NCBI RefSeq assembly: GCF_041435055.1
Contig: NZ_CP108003.1
Location: forward strand, 124,001-188,000
Length of the DNA: 64,000 bases
Direction of reading: 5' to 3'
Source: Streptomyces sp. NBC_00341
GTDB lineage: Bacteria; Actinomycetota; Actinomycetes; Streptomycetales; Streptomycetaceae
Shown here: in pieces, positions 19,101-60,300 of the stretch
Layout: each line of letters starts with the position of its first letter
Position numbering within the stretch: position 1 is the stretch's first letter
Program-made: the position numbers and the translations under genes
The notes under the pieces: model-generated
Seen by the model: the letters and a program-made list of their open reading frames with translations, nothing else
Told to the model about the DNA's origin: nothing
Databases searched by the model: none

Positions 19101-21047
19101 CTGCTCACCCCGGACCTCTCAGGCGCTGCCACCGCCGACACCGCCGCCTGGTGCGACACCGTCGGCCGGGCACTGGCGGCAGCCTCCGGAGCCGAGCTGC
19201 GGACCGTGACCGTCGACGCGGCCACCGCCACCCGTGACTCGCTCGCCGGACTGCTGCGCACCCACCTGGCGGACTCCGGCACCGTGCACGGCATCGTCTC
19301 CCTGCTCGGCACCGACGTACGCCCCCACCCGGCGCACCCGGCGCTGCACGCCGGAGTCGCGGCCACCCTGCGGCTGGCCCAGGCACTGACCGGCACCGAT
19401 GGGGAGGCGCCCCTGTGGCTGCTGACCCGCGGAGCCGAACTGGCCACCCCCGCCGACCGGCTCACCGACCCCGCCCAACGACAGATCTGGGGCCTGGGCC
19501 GGGTCATCGGCCTCGAGTGCGCCGACCGCTGGGGCGGCCTCCTCGACCTGCCCGCCGAACTGGCCGAACCCGACGCGGAGCGGATCCGCCAGATCCTGGC
19601 CGGCAGCGGCGACGAGGACCAGATCGCCCTGCGCCGCCAAGGCGTCCTCGTACGGCGGCTGGTACCCGCGCCGCTCGACGACACCCCGCCGCAACGCACC
19701 TGGCAGCCCCGGGACACCGCACTCATCACCGGCGGAACCGGCGGACTCGGCTCCCACATCGCCCGCTGGCTGGCCGAATCCGGCGTCGAGCACCTGGTGC
19801 TCACCAGCCGCCGGGGCCCCGACGCGCCCGGCGCCGAGGAACTGCGCGCCGAACTGACCGCACTCGGCGCCCAGGTGACCATCGTCGGCTGCGACGTGGC
19901 CGACCGTGCCGCGCTGGCCGCTCTGTTGGCCGGACTGCGCGACGAAGGACGCCGCGTCCGCACCGTCGTACACGCCGCCGGAGCCGTCCAGGCCACCCCG
20001 CTGTCGGAGATGAGCATCGAGGAATGCGCGGACGTGCTCGCCGCGAAGACCCTGGGCGCGACCCACCTCGACGAGCTGTACGGCGAGTACTTCGACGAGG
20101 CCGACCTGGACGCGTTCGTGCTGTTCTCGTCCAACGCCGGTGTCTGGGGCAGCGGAGGCCAGGCCGCCTACGCCGCGGCGAACGCCGCCCTCGACGCCCT
20201 CGCCCAGTCCCGCAGAGCACGCGGCCGCACCGCCACCTCGGTCGCCTGGGGCGCCTGGTCCGGCAGCGGCATGGCCGCCGACCCGGCAGCAGAGGAGCAA
20301 CTGCGCCGCCGGGGCGTCATCGCCATGGCCCCCGAACGGGCCCTCGCCGCACTCCGCCAGGCCCTGGAACACGACGAGACGCTGCTCACTGTCGCCGACA
20401 TCGACTGGCCGCGCTTCGCGACCGGCTTCACCGCCGCCCGGCCCCGGCCGCTGCTCACCGAGCTGCCCACCGGCCGCCCCGCATCTGCTGGCCCCGACGC
20501 GTCGCAGCAGCCGGACACGGACCACGGCGACCGGCTGCGCGGTATGGCCGCGGCGGAACGCGACGCCGCCCTGCTCGGTCTCGTACGGTCCGCCGTCGCC
20601 GCCGTCCTGGGCCACGACGAGGCCGACGCCGTCGAGGTGAACCGGCCCTTCAAGGACCTCGGATTCGACTCGCTGACCTCGGTGGAGCTGCGCAACCGGC
20701 TGACCTCCGCCACGGGAGTGAAGCTGCCCGCCACGCTGGTCTTCGACCATCCGACCGTGCTGGACCTCGTCGGACGGCTGCGCTCGGGGCTCCTCGGGGA
20801 GCAGCCGGGGCAGATCTCCCCGGACCAGGCAGTACTTCAGGAGCTGGACAAGATTGAAGCCGGAATTTCAGCTCTTTCCCCAGACCACGATCTGGACGCC
20901 GTGCAAGCAAGGTTGCGCAGCCTACTGTCGGTGCTGGGGGACAGGCCGTCCGTGGATGACGAGGAGCCCGTAACCCGCAAGTTGGAGACAGCGACAGACG
21001 ACGAGCTGTTCGAATTCATCCACAGGGAGTTCGGTAAGTCTTCCTGA
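7125..21047 (+). CDS. Type I modular polyketide synthase PKS-B (three modules)
   Basis: 4640 aa, three elongation modules, none with a DH or ER. The N-terminal docking helix (MTAPSDKIVDALRAALRTNE, residues 1-33) is followed by KS1 35-460, AT1 558-855, KR1 971-1425, ACP1 1469-1544, KS2 1564-1981, AT2 2077-2366, KR2 2425-2872, ACP2 2896-2974, KS3 2998-3429, AT3 3549-3856, KR3 3969-4439, ACP3 4476-4552 and a docking tail 4559-4640 ending in DDELFEFIHREFG. Predicted units: methylmalonyl/hydroxyl, malonyl/hydroxyl, methylmalonyl/hydroxyl. It accepts the chain from PKS-A and passes it to PKS-C. Its N-terminal helix is of a different sequence type from those of C, D and E, which share a KLxxYLK core. 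The KS3-proximal and tail DNA is less GC-extreme than the rest. The start at 7125 has a good ribosome binding site. Complete, with no frameshift seen. Confidence 0.98.
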   Translation: MTAPSDKIVDALRAALRTNEQLKQRNERLEQVAREPIAIVGMGCRLPGGANSPERLWQLLAAGEDAISQFPDRPGWELESLVDPDPDRRGTTYVSEGGFLHDADRFDAGFFGISPREALAMDPQQRLLLEVAWETLENARISPASLRGTSTGVFAGATGQDYGPLVHQSGVDTEGYLATGTATSVASGRIAYVLGLEGPAVTVDTACSTSLVALHLAVQSLRSGECSLALAGGAQLMTSPSTFREFSRQRGLAPDGRCKPFSDDADGTAWSEGVGLLLVERLSDARRNGHRVLAVVRGTAVNQDGASNGLTAPSGPSQQRVIRQALANARLASSDVDVVEAHGTGTSLGDPIEAQAVLATYGQDRPDDAPLWLGSIKSNIGHAQGAAGVAGVIKMVQAMRHGLMPKSLHLGTPSSHVDWSAGAVELLAEAREWPRGERPRRAAVSAFGMSGTNAHVILEEVPEEAGAEVGDAVSGTPSVVPWILSGRSAAALRGQAEALRPLADGTDPVGVGWSLVSSRARFEHRAVVVGEPVSALAALAVGEPSGRVVSGVVGPVGRTVFVFPGQGAQWAGMAVELAESSPVFAARLAECESALSAYVDWSLTEVLNGVPGAASLDAVDVVQPVSFAVMVSLAALWRSFGVVPAAVVGHSQGEIAAACVAGVLSLEDAARVVCLRSRAIAAVAGAGGMASVAASVERVEELLGAWAGRVSVAAVNGPSQVVVSGEAVALDELVAECKGLGLRARRIAVDYASHSAAMDVLEADLAVELAGISPRAGDIPLLSTVTGEFVDGSGMDGGYWFTNLRSRVRFSEAIEKLSGEGYGVFVEASSHPVLTAAVQEIADESVVTGSLRRDDGGLDRFLAGVAELWVRGVDVDWSAAFPDGARPATVDLPTYAFQRGHYWPEFETEAVVSGDEGTAADRAFWAAVEHADVDALAGTLGAEAALIDPLLPALTDWRRKQREQDTTDSWRYEVKWRPRSSSAGQPELTGAWLVVLPESEAETEHTGAVLDALRTHGADVHTLVLADGTAERQAITERLRELVPQPVGVLSLAALDERPHPGEPAVPAGLAATVALVQALGDADLAAPVWLATRGAVGIGPSDPPRSVPQAAAWGLGRVVGLEHPDRWGGLIDLPELLDARGAERLATALADGAEDQMALRASGSFVRRLVHAGPGGARGRRWQPHGTALVTGGTGGIGAELARWLAAEGIDHLILTSRRGAEAPGVPELRDELTAQGVGVTVAACDVADRAALAGVLDLVPEEHPLTAVVHAAGVGEFAPLAEHSLADLADVLAAKTLGATHLDELLGDRPLDAFVLFSSSAGVWGSGGQSVYAAANAHLDALAHHRRSRGRVATSVAWGAWGGAGMAADASMARHLGARGIRAMPPASALVALRAAVEREETVAVVADMDWERFAPAFTAARPRPLLDELPDVRKAAEAGRPDTGHDGADDALRRRLAGLTPAEQQRELLELVRAHAAAVLGHADGSAIEQTRAFRELGFDSLTALELRNRLSAATGLRLPATLVFDHAQPRLLAAFLHTELGGEGSAADDTVAPAVAHAADEPIAIVGMGCRYPGDIRSPEDFWKLLADGTDALSPLPSDRGWPSAVGGVREGGFVHDAIDFDAAFFGMSPREALATDPQQRLLLETAWKAFEHAGIDPSSVRGSRTGVFIGCNSMGYGSGLESVPEEVQGHLLIGNANSVVSGRVAYTLGLEGPAVTLDTACSSSLVALHWAAQSLRSGESTMALAGGVAVLVTPDSFTEFSRQGGLASDGRCKAFSDEADGTGWGEGAGVLVLERLSDARRNGHRVLAVVRGTATNQDGASNGLSAPSGPAQQRVIREALAHAGLSSADVDAVEAHGTGTRLGDPIEAHALLATYGQDRPADQPLWLGSVKSNLGHTQAAAGVAGLIKMVLAMRHGELPRTLYADAPSSHVDWSAGAVELLSEAREWPRGERPRRAGVSAFGISGTNAHVILEEAPAEPEPARNGALLPVVPWLVSARSGEAVVEQAGRLRSGLVGLDAADVGLSLAKSRAALEHRAVILGSDTDELLAGLGALAAGEPAPGAVPVVARDGLTGFVFSGQGGQRLGMGRELADAYPVFAEALDEVCAHFDGLLDRPLREVMFTDAEALGRTGWAQPALFAVEVALFRLLESWGVRPDYLVGHSVGELAAAHVAGVFSLADACKLVAARAALMQALPAGGAMWAVRATLDEVAPFLVEGVSVAAVNAPGQVVLSGAREAVEAVASGLADRQARWLEVSHAFHSVLMDPMLDAFRAAANSVTYETPRIPIVSTLTGEPVTGFFPAYWADQVRGTVRFADAVTRLESLGVTRFVELGPDASLTGAVEETCGDTVSVVSLLRRDKPEPVTSVAALAHLWATGAEADWAAFFAPAGARVTDLPTYAFQRRRYWLGAGPSRTQDGWSYQVAWHRITERRGRLAGRWLLLAPEADAPLVAPLTEGLLAHGAQPELIVLTPDTDPAQLLAGHTGIAGAVCLPAPGAGPGPGRAGWLAQVVRGLGQASVAAPLWCVTSGAVATGGADAAPDPEQAAVWGLGRVAAMEHPDRWGGLVDLPALPTARDIERLAGLLAGGTTENEIAIRPAGMSVRRLERGARPSGEAAELPLSGTVLVTGGTGALGAHVARWLAGHGTQHLVLVGRRGPEAPGAAALREELTAAGARVTLAACDVSDRAALAALIEGLDTDGVRVDGVVHAAGVVDDGLLHTMTPRQLADIWAAKATAAAHLNELLGDRELTAFVLFSSLSGTLGAVGQAGYAAANAYLDALAETRRRAGRPALSVAWGPWAGDGMAAGDGMAERMRHTGLNPMDAADALAALEPVLTGDASCAVIADADWTRMTSGRPSGLLAELGATVDAVAAASRGNAPTLRREVLALPEQARYSALLDAVRAQAAEVLGHTSAAAVEPEAAFSALGFDSMLALDLRGRLSTLTGLVLPATLVYDHSNADALARHLLHELADADGTPDDSLLPVPAVARADDEPIAVVSMSCRFSGGIRTPEELWRLLTDGADGIGPFPEDRGWDTASLHHPDPAHEGTSYAREGGFLQGVADFDADLFGINPREALAMDPQQRLLLECSWEAFERAGIDPRSVRGSRIGVFAGTNGQDYPVALHNSEENVAGYIATGSSASVFSGRISYTFGLEGPAMTVDTACSASLVTLHLACQALRADECSAALVAGASVMSTPGAFVEFSRQRALSPDGRCKAFSDDADGTGWGEGAGVVMVERLSDARRNGHPVLAVIRGTAVNQDGASNGLSAPSGPAQQRVVRQALAAAGLTTQDVDAVEAHGTGTRLGDPIEAQALLATYGKDRPQDRPLWLGSLKSNIGHTQAAAGVAGVIKTVLALRHATLPKTLHVAAPTSHVDWDSAQGGGVRLLTEQQAWPDLGRPRRAGVSAFGVSGTNAHAILEQAPEPMSVEPVVPGPDTAPASAPDTTPRPAPFSDAVLWTLSGKTPQALTDQAARLLSRVTGPDAPAPADVARTLVTSRAALDRRAAVIGSGHDELVAGLAALADGRESAHVVTATAGSPGRTVFVFPGQGAQWVAMATELAASSPVFAAKLAACEEALAEYVDWKLTDVLHGTSGAPGYDRVDVVQPVLFAVMVSLAELWQSCGVRPHAVIGHSQGEIAAACVSGALSLRDAARVVALRSRALTALAASGGMVSVMLAPEPAAELVAGYDGRLSVAAVNGPASVVISGDVDALDELLVHCEGTGVRARRIPVDYASHSAHVDRIADEIREALRPIRPQHPTIPMLSTVTGEWIDDGELDAEYWFQNLRRPVRLDPVVRTLAGHGHRGFLEMSPHPVLTVPVRETVDDLTDSGAPMAGQIFVGGSLRRDDGGPRRFATSLAEAYCSGIDVDWDAVTATDAPATHVELPTYAFQHRRYWPRPATAVTDRSAADPVGDAFWSAVERQDTAALADTLGIGATTLDEVLPRLSAWRRTRRDAAALDAWRYRAVWRPLPEQRPARLSGTWLLLTPDLSGAATADTAAWCDTVGRALAAASGAELRTVTVDAATATRDSLAGLLRTHLADSGTVHGIVSLLGTDVRPHPAHPALHAGVAATLRLAQALTGTDGEAPLWLLTRGAELATPADRLTDPAQRQIWGLGRVIGLECADRWGGLLDLPAELAEPDAERIRQILAGSGDEDQIALRRQGVLVRRLVPAPLDDTPPQRTWQPRDTALITGGTGGLGSHIARWLAESGVEHLVLTSRRGPDAPGAEELRAELTALGAQVTIVGCDVADRAALAALLAGLRDEGRRVRTVVHAAGAVQATPLSEMSIEECADVLAAKTLGATHLDELYGEYFDEADLDAFVLFSSNAGVWGSGGQAAYAAANAALDALAQSRRARGRTATSVAWGAWSGSGMAADPAAEEQLRRRGVIAMAPERALAALRQALEHDETLLTVADIDWPRFATGFTAARPRPLLTELPTGRPASAGPDASQQPDTDHGDRLRGMAAAERDAALLGLVRSAVAAVLGHDEADAVEVNRPFKDLGFDSLTSVELRNRLTSATGVKLPATLVFDHPTVLDLVGRLRSGLLGEQPGQISPDQAVLQELDKIEAGISALSPDHDLDAVQARLRSLLSVLGDRPSVDDEEPVTRKLETATDDELFEFIHREFGKSS
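7227..11755 (+). other. PKS-B module B1: KS-AT(methylmalonyl)-KR(A1)-ACP
   Basis: KS Cys 7743-7745 sits in TACSTS (third Ser replaced by Thr, a tolerated variant). AT 8796-9690 has GHSQGE (Ser 9075-9077) and YASH (9375-9386): methylmalonyl. A dimerization element (FWAAVEHADVDALAG) runs from about 9894. KR Tyr is at 11124-11126, with Trp eight residues before it and no LDD: A1-type. ACP Ser is 11634-11636. From about 8075 to 10040 the DNA is nearly the same as in module C4 and is unusually GGT/GTG/TTG-rich compared with the flanking KS start and KR. Confidence 0.93.
8075..10040 (+). repeat. Inter-module repeat R1, copy 1 (module B1)
   Basis: About 2 kb covering the 3' part of the KS, the methylmalonyl AT and the dimerization element. 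It is nearly the same in DNA as 34955-36920 in module C4, including synonymous wobble choices. Two stretches diverge: the KS-AT linker (about 8505-8560) and the AT start (about 8700-8900). The element after the AT is almost residue-for-residue equal (AEAALIDPLLPALTDWRRKQ in both). Confidence 0.85.
11814..16045 (+). other. PKS-B module B2: KS-AT(malonyl)-KR(B)-ACP
   Basis: KS Cys 12300-12302. AT 13353-14220 has GHSVGE (Ser 13626-13628) and HAFH (13911-13922): malonyl. No post-AT dimerization element is present; the chain goes from RRRYWLGAG straight to the KR structural half (WSYQVAW). The KR has VDD in place of LDD (15279-15287) and no Trp before Tyr 15450-15452: B-type. ACP Ser is 15933-15935 (GFDSM). 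Predicted outcome: a plain D-hydroxyl. Its AT keeps the LLDRP segment that most other malonyl ATs here lack. Confidence 0.92.
16116..20780 (+). other. PKS-B module B3: KS-AT(methylmalonyl)-KR(A1)-ACP
   Basis: KS Cys 16638-16640 in TACSAS. AT 17769-18690 has GHSQGE (Ser 18045-18047) and YASH (18345-18356): methylmalonyl. A dimerization element (FWSAVERQDTAALAD) precedes the KR. KR Tyr is 20169-20171 in VWGSGGQAAY: Trp present, Gln three residues before Tyr, no LDD, hence A1. ACP Ser is 20670-20672. This AT is GC-rich and clearly different in DNA from the B1/C4 methylmalonyl AT pair. Confidence 0.92.
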
Positions 21048-21062
21048 GCGAAAGCCGAAGCT

Positions 21063-21096
21063 ACCGTCTCCCGTGGCGACGCCAACAGGAGACGGT
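21063..21096 (+). promoter_or_regulatory. Perfect 9-bp inverted repeat over the PKS-C ribosome binding site
   Basis: In the 56-nt gap between PKS-B and PKS-C, ACCGTCTCC (21063-21071) is the exact reverse complement of GGAGACGGT (21088-21096). Inside the loop, TGGC (21074-21077) can pair with GCCA (21081-21084) around a GAC triloop. The right arm contains the likely Shine-Dalgarno AGGAGA (21087-21092) of the GTG start at 21104. No U-tract follows, so it does not look like an intrinsic terminator. A role in limiting translation of PKS-C is inference. Confidence 0.6.
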
Positions 21097-21103
21097 CCGT
21101 ACG

Positions 21104-54372
<33,269 letters not shown>

Positions 54373-54377
54373 GCTTG

Positions 54378-57300
54378 ATGAGTAACGAGGACAAGCTTCT
54401 CGGATACTTGAAGAAGGTCACGCTTGAGCTTCATGAGACCAAGCAGCGCCTTCACAGCATGGAATCCGCAGGAACCGAACCCGTGGTCGTCGTCGGCATG
54501 GGCTGCCGCTTCCCCGGTGGGGTGAACTCGCCGGACGACCTCTGGCGGCTGGTGGCGGACGGTGTCGACGCGCTCGGCGCGTTCCCCCCGGACCGGGGCT
54601 GGGACGCCCTCCAGGGCGTCGGTGGGTTCGTCGAGGGTGTGGCGGATTTCGATGCCGGTCTCTTTGGGATCTCGCCGCGTGAGGCACTGGCGATGGACCC
54701 GCAGCAGCGGCTGCTGCTTGAGGTGGTGTGGGAGTCGCTGGAGCGGTCGGGCATCGCACCGTTCTCCTTGCGTGGCCTGCCGGTCGGCGTCTTCGCCGGG
54801 ACGAACGGGCAGGACTACCCGACAGCATTGGCGCTGGCGGGGGAGTCGGCCGAGGGGTACGGCGGGACGGGAAGCTCGGGCAGCGTCCTGTCGGGGCGCA
54901 TCTCCTACGCGCTGGGCCTTGAGGGGCCGGCCGTCACCATCGATACGGCGTGTTCGTCGTCGTTGGTGGCCCTTCATCTTGCCGCGCAGTCGTTGCGGTC
55001 GGGTGAGTGTGATCTTGCGCTGGCCGGTGGTGTGACGGTGATGTCGACGCCGGGTGCGTTCATCGAGTTCGAGCGGCAGGGTGGTCTGGCCGGGGACGGC
55101 CGGTGCAAGGCGTTCTCGGACGATGCGGACGGTACGGGCTGGGGCGAGGGCGCCGGCGTTCTGGTCCTGGAGCGGCTGTCGGACGCCCGACGCAGCGGGC
55201 ACCAGGTCCTGGCGGTGTTGCGCGGAAGTGCGGTCAATCAGGACGGTGCGTCCAATGGTCTGACGGCGCCGAACGGTCCCTCGCAGCAGCGTGTCATCCG
55301 TGAGGCGCTGGCCAGTGCGCGTCTCTCGTCGGCGGATGTGGACGTGGTGGAGGCACACGGTACGGGTACCAAGCTGGGTGACCCGATCGAGGCCCAGGCC
55401 CTGCTGGCCACGTACGGGCAGGACCGGCCTGCGGACCAGCCGCTGTGGCTCGGCTCGATCAAGTCGAACATCGGGCACACGCAGGCGGCCGCAGGCGTCG
55501 CGGGCGTCATGAAGATGATTCTGGCGATGCGGCACGGTGTACTGCCCCGGTCCCTCCACGTCGGTACCCCGTCCTCGCACGTCGACTGGTCCGCCGGCGC
55601 GGTGGAACTGCTGGCCGAGCCACGCGCGTGGCCGCACTCCGAGCGGGTACGCCGGGCTGGAGTGTCGTCCTTCGGGATCAGCGGGACGAACGCGCACGTT
55701 CTCGTCGAGGAGGCGCCGCCCTCTCAGCTGGCCCAGGTACCGCAGGAGCTGCTGGAGCTTCCGGTGGTGCCATGGGTGGTGTCGTCGAAGTCGGCGGCGG
55801 GGGTTGCGGATCAGGCGCGTCGACTGGCTTCCGGTGTGGACGGCCTGGACGCGTGTGACGTCGGTCTGTCGCTGGGGACGACCCGGGCAGCGCTGGAGCA
55901 CCGTGCAGTGGTCCTCGGCGCGGACACCGGTGAGCTGCGGGCGCGGTTGGGTGAGCCGTTGGTGCCGGTGGTGGCCCGGGACGGTCTGACCGGGTTCGTG
56001 TTCTCGGGTCAGGGGGGTCAGCGGGTCGGTATGGGCCAGGAGCTGGCCGAGTCCTTCCCGGTGTTCGCAGCCGCTCTGGATGAGGTGTGTGCGCACTTCG
56101 ATGGTCTGCGTGAGGTGATGTTCACCGACGCTGAGGCGCTGAAGTCCACGGGCTGGGCGCAGCCCGCGCTGTTCGCGGTCGAGGTGGCGCTGTTCCGGCT
56201 TCTTGAGTCGTGGGGGGTTCGCCCGGACTACCTGGTGGGCCACTCGGTGGGTGAGCTGGCCGCCGCGCACGTGGCCGGGGTGTTCTCGCTGGCGGACGCC
56301 TGCAAGCTGGTGGCCGCGCGTGCCGCGTTGATGCAGGCGTTGCCTGCCGGTGGTGCGATGTGGGCGGTCCGGGCCACGCTCGACGAGGTCACCCCGCTGC
56401 TGGTGGACGGTGTCTCCGTGGCTGCGGTGAACGCTCCCGGTCAGGTGGTGCTGTCGGGTGCCCGGGAGGCCGTTGAGGCGGTAGCGAGTGGTCTTGCTGA
56501 TCGTCAGGGGCGGTGGCTGGAGGTCAGTCACGCGTTCCACTCGGTGCTGATGGACCCGATGCTGGACGAGTTCCGTGCGGCGGCCGACGCGCTGGAGATG
56601 CGCAGCCCCGAGATACCCGTCGTATCGACGCTGACGGGTGAGCCGATAGCCCGGTTCACCGGGTCGTACTGGGTGGACCAGGTGCGCGGCACGGTCCGCT
56701 TCGCCGACGCGATCACCCACCTGAAGTCCTCCGGTGTCACCAGGTTCCTGGAGCTGGGCCCGGACGCCACGCTGACCGGTGCCGTCGACGAGACGTACGA
56801 CGGCGAATCCCTCGCGGTGGCGGCGCTGAACCGTAAGCAGTCCGAGCCCGCCACCGCCGTCGAGGCCCTGGCCCGCCTCTGGGCCGACGGCGCCGACGTC
56901 GACTGGGCGGCCTTCTACGCGCCGACCGGCGCCCGCACCGTCGACCTGCCCACCTACGCCTTCCAGCACCAGCGCTACTGGCCGACCGCCCGTCTCACCG
57001 CAGGACCGCGACCGCTCGGCTCCGCCGGGGCCGGGCACCCGCTGCTCCAGGCCATGATCGGTCTGGCGGACTCGGGGGACGTGCTGTTCCTGGGCGGGCT
57101 GTCAGCGCAGTCGCACCCTTGGCTCGCGGACCATCAGGTGGCCGGCCGGATCGTGTTCCCCGGAACCGGGCTGCTCGACCTCGCCCTGTGCGCCGGGTCG
57201 CGGGTGGGCTGCGAAAGGGTCGAGGAGCTGACCCTGACGGCTCCCCTGGTGATCCCGGAGAGCGGCATCGTCTACGTGCAGTTGCTGGTCGGTGCGCGGG

Positions 57301-60300
57301 ACGCCGCCGGCTGCCGCTCCGTACAGGTGTCGTCGCGGCAGGACAGCGAACCGGCCGACCGGTGGACCCGTCACGCCACCGGCCTGCTCTCCGCCGCCCA
57401 GGACGAGGAACCGTCGTACGACCTCGCCCAGTGGCCCCCGGACGGTGCGCAGGAGGTGGACACGGCCGGGCTCTACGAGGCCCTGGCGGCGCTGGGGCTC
57501 CAGTACGGTCCTGTCTTCCGCGGGCTGCGCCGGGCGTGGCGGCGGGCGGACGAGCTCTTCGTCGAGACCCTGCTCTCCGACCCCGCTCAGCCCTCGGGCG
57601 CCGGCACCTACCCGCTGCACCCCGCCGTCCTGGACTCGGTGCTCCACGCGATGGCGCTCGGCGCCACCGCATCCAGCGGCGCCGACGCGGCCGGGAGCGG
57701 GACCCCCGGGCGGTTGCCGTTCTCGTGGAGCGGGGTGGCCCTGCACGCCGAGGGAGCCGGTGCGCTGCGGGCGCGCCTGACGCACAGCGGACCGGACAGC
57801 ATCGCCGTCCAGGTGGCCGACGTCCTGGGCCGGCCCGTCGCGGAGGTGGCCTCCCTGACGCTCCGGCCGATGGCCGTGGACGCCCGGGACTCAGAGGGAG
57901 CCGGCGCAGCCGGCTCTGCGGACGACGCCCCGAAGGACGCCCTGTTCCGGCTGGACTGGATGCGGATCGCGGCACCGGACGCGCCGGCGGGACCCGGACC
58001 GGTGCTCCTGGGCGAGGACGCGGGCTCAGCCGCGTACCGCGACCTGGCGGCACTGCGTACGGCGATCGACGCCGGACACCCCGTACCCGACGTGGTCATG
58101 GCCAGAGCGGCCGGCACGGCCGCCACAGCCGACTCGGCCACGGCCTCCGGCGCCGGGCTGGCCGACAGCACCCACGAGGCGGTCCTGCACGCCCTCGCCC
58201 TCCTCCAGGACTGGCTCGCGGACGAGCGCTTCGAGACGAGCCGGCTGGTCCTGGTCTGCGAGGGGGCGGTCGCGGTCCGGCCCGGGGAGAACGTGCGGGA
58301 CCTGCCGGGCGCGGCCGTCTGGGGCCTCGTGCGGTCGGCCCAGTCCGAACACCCGGAACGGTTCCAGCTCATCGACGTACAGGGTGGGCCGACCGCCGAC
58401 GCCGAGGCCGCGTACGGCTCGTCCGAGCCGCAGCTCGCCGTCCGCGACGGCGAGCTGTTCGCCTGCCGCCTCGCCGTCGCACCGCCGACGGCCCAGGCCC
58501 CTGTCTGGGACCCCGACGGCACCGTGCTCCTCACCGGCGCCACCGGCGAACTCGGCGGCGTGATCTCCCGCCACCTGGTCACCACCCACGGGGTACGCCG
58601 TCTCCTGCTCCTCAGCCGTCGCGGCCCGGACGCACCCGGGGCCGCCGAGCTGACCGCGGAACTGACCGCACACGGCGCCGAAGTCACCCTCCTCGCCTGC
58701 GATGTGGCGGACCGGGACGCCCTCGCCGCCGCTCTCGGCACCGTCCCCGCCGGGCACCCGCTGACCGGCGTCGTGCACACCGCCGGTGTGCTTGCGGACG
58801 CGACGGTGATGTCCCTGACCCCGGAGCAGGTGGCGCGAGTGCTGCGCCCCAAGGTGGACGCCGCGCTCCAGCTGCACGAACTGACCCGCGACGCACCCCT
58901 GTCGGCGTTCGTCCTGTTCTCCTCGGTCTCGGCCGCGCTCGGCGCACCCGGGCAGGGCAACTACGCCGCCGCCAACGCCTTCCTGGACGCGCTCGCCCAG
59001 CGCCGCCGTGCCGAGGGGCTTCCCGGGCTCTCCCTGGGCTGGGGCCTGTGGGACGGCTCGGGCGAGATGACCGGCGAGCTGGGCGACACCGACCGGCGGC
59101 GCATGGCCCGCGGCGGTGTGGTGCCGCTGTCCATGGCCGACGGCACCGCCCTGTTCGACCTGGCCGCCGCCACCGGGCACGCGGCGGTGCTGCCCGTCCG
59201 CCTCGACCTCGCCGTGCTGCGCGAGTCCGCCGAGCACCTGCCACCGGTCTTCCGAGGCCTGGTCCGCCCGCCGCGGCGGCGCGCGGCCGCCGCGGATACG
59301 GTCACCGCGGACGCGCTGTCCGACCGGCTCACCCCGCTGCCGGCCGAGGAACGGCTCGCCGCCCTGCGCGAACTGGTCCAGGACCGGGCCGCCACCGTGC
59401 TCGGCCACGGCTCGGCGCACGACGTCGCACCCGACCAGCCGTTCCACGAGCTGGGTTTCGACTCGCTCACCGCGGTCGAACTGCGCAACCACCTCAACGC
59501 CGCGACCGGGCTGCGGCTCTCCGCGACCCTCGTGTTCGACCACCCGACCGCCGACGCCGTCGCCCGCCATGTGCTGGAGCGGCTGTTCGGGGCGCAGCGC
59601 CCCGAACGCGTCCCGGCCGCGCCCGCACGGACCCGGGGCCCGGACTCCGACGACCCCGTCGTCATCGTCGGCATGGCCTGCCGCTACCCCGGCGGTGTCC
59701 GCAGCGCCGACGACCTGTGGGACCTGGTGAGCACCGGCGCCGACGGCGTCACCCCGTTCCCCGTCGACCGCGGCTGGGACCTGGAACGGCTCTACGACGC
59801 CGACCCGGACACCGGTGGTGCGAGCTATGTGCGGGAGGGCGGATTCCTGCACGACGCCGCCGAGTTCGACGCGGCCTTCTTCGGTATCTCACCACGTGAG
59901 GCGCTGGTCATGGACCCGCAGCAGCGGCTCCTCCTGGAGACGTCCTGGGAGGCCGTCGAGTCCGCGGGCATCGACCCCACCGCGCTGCGCGGCGGGCGCA
60001 CCGGAGTCTTCGCGGGCGTCATGTACCACGACTACCTGGCCAGGCTGCACACCGTCCCCAAGGGCGCCGAAGGGTTCCTGGGCACCGGTTCGGCGGGCAG
60101 CGTCGTCACCGGTCGCGTCGCCTACCTGCTGGGACTCGAAGGTCCTGCCGTGACGATCGACACCGCCTGCTCCTCCTCGCTGGTGGCGCTGCACCTGGCT
60201 GCCCAGGCGCTGCGCTCGGGCGAGTGCGACACGGCGCTGGCCGGCGGGGTCACCGTGATGGCGACCCCGGGTACGTTCATCGACTTCAGCCGGCAGCGCG

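Noticed and set aside
21063-21096. The inverted repeat as an intrinsic terminator
   Set aside because: No U-tract follows, the stem overlaps the next ribosome binding site, and the genes look like one operon.
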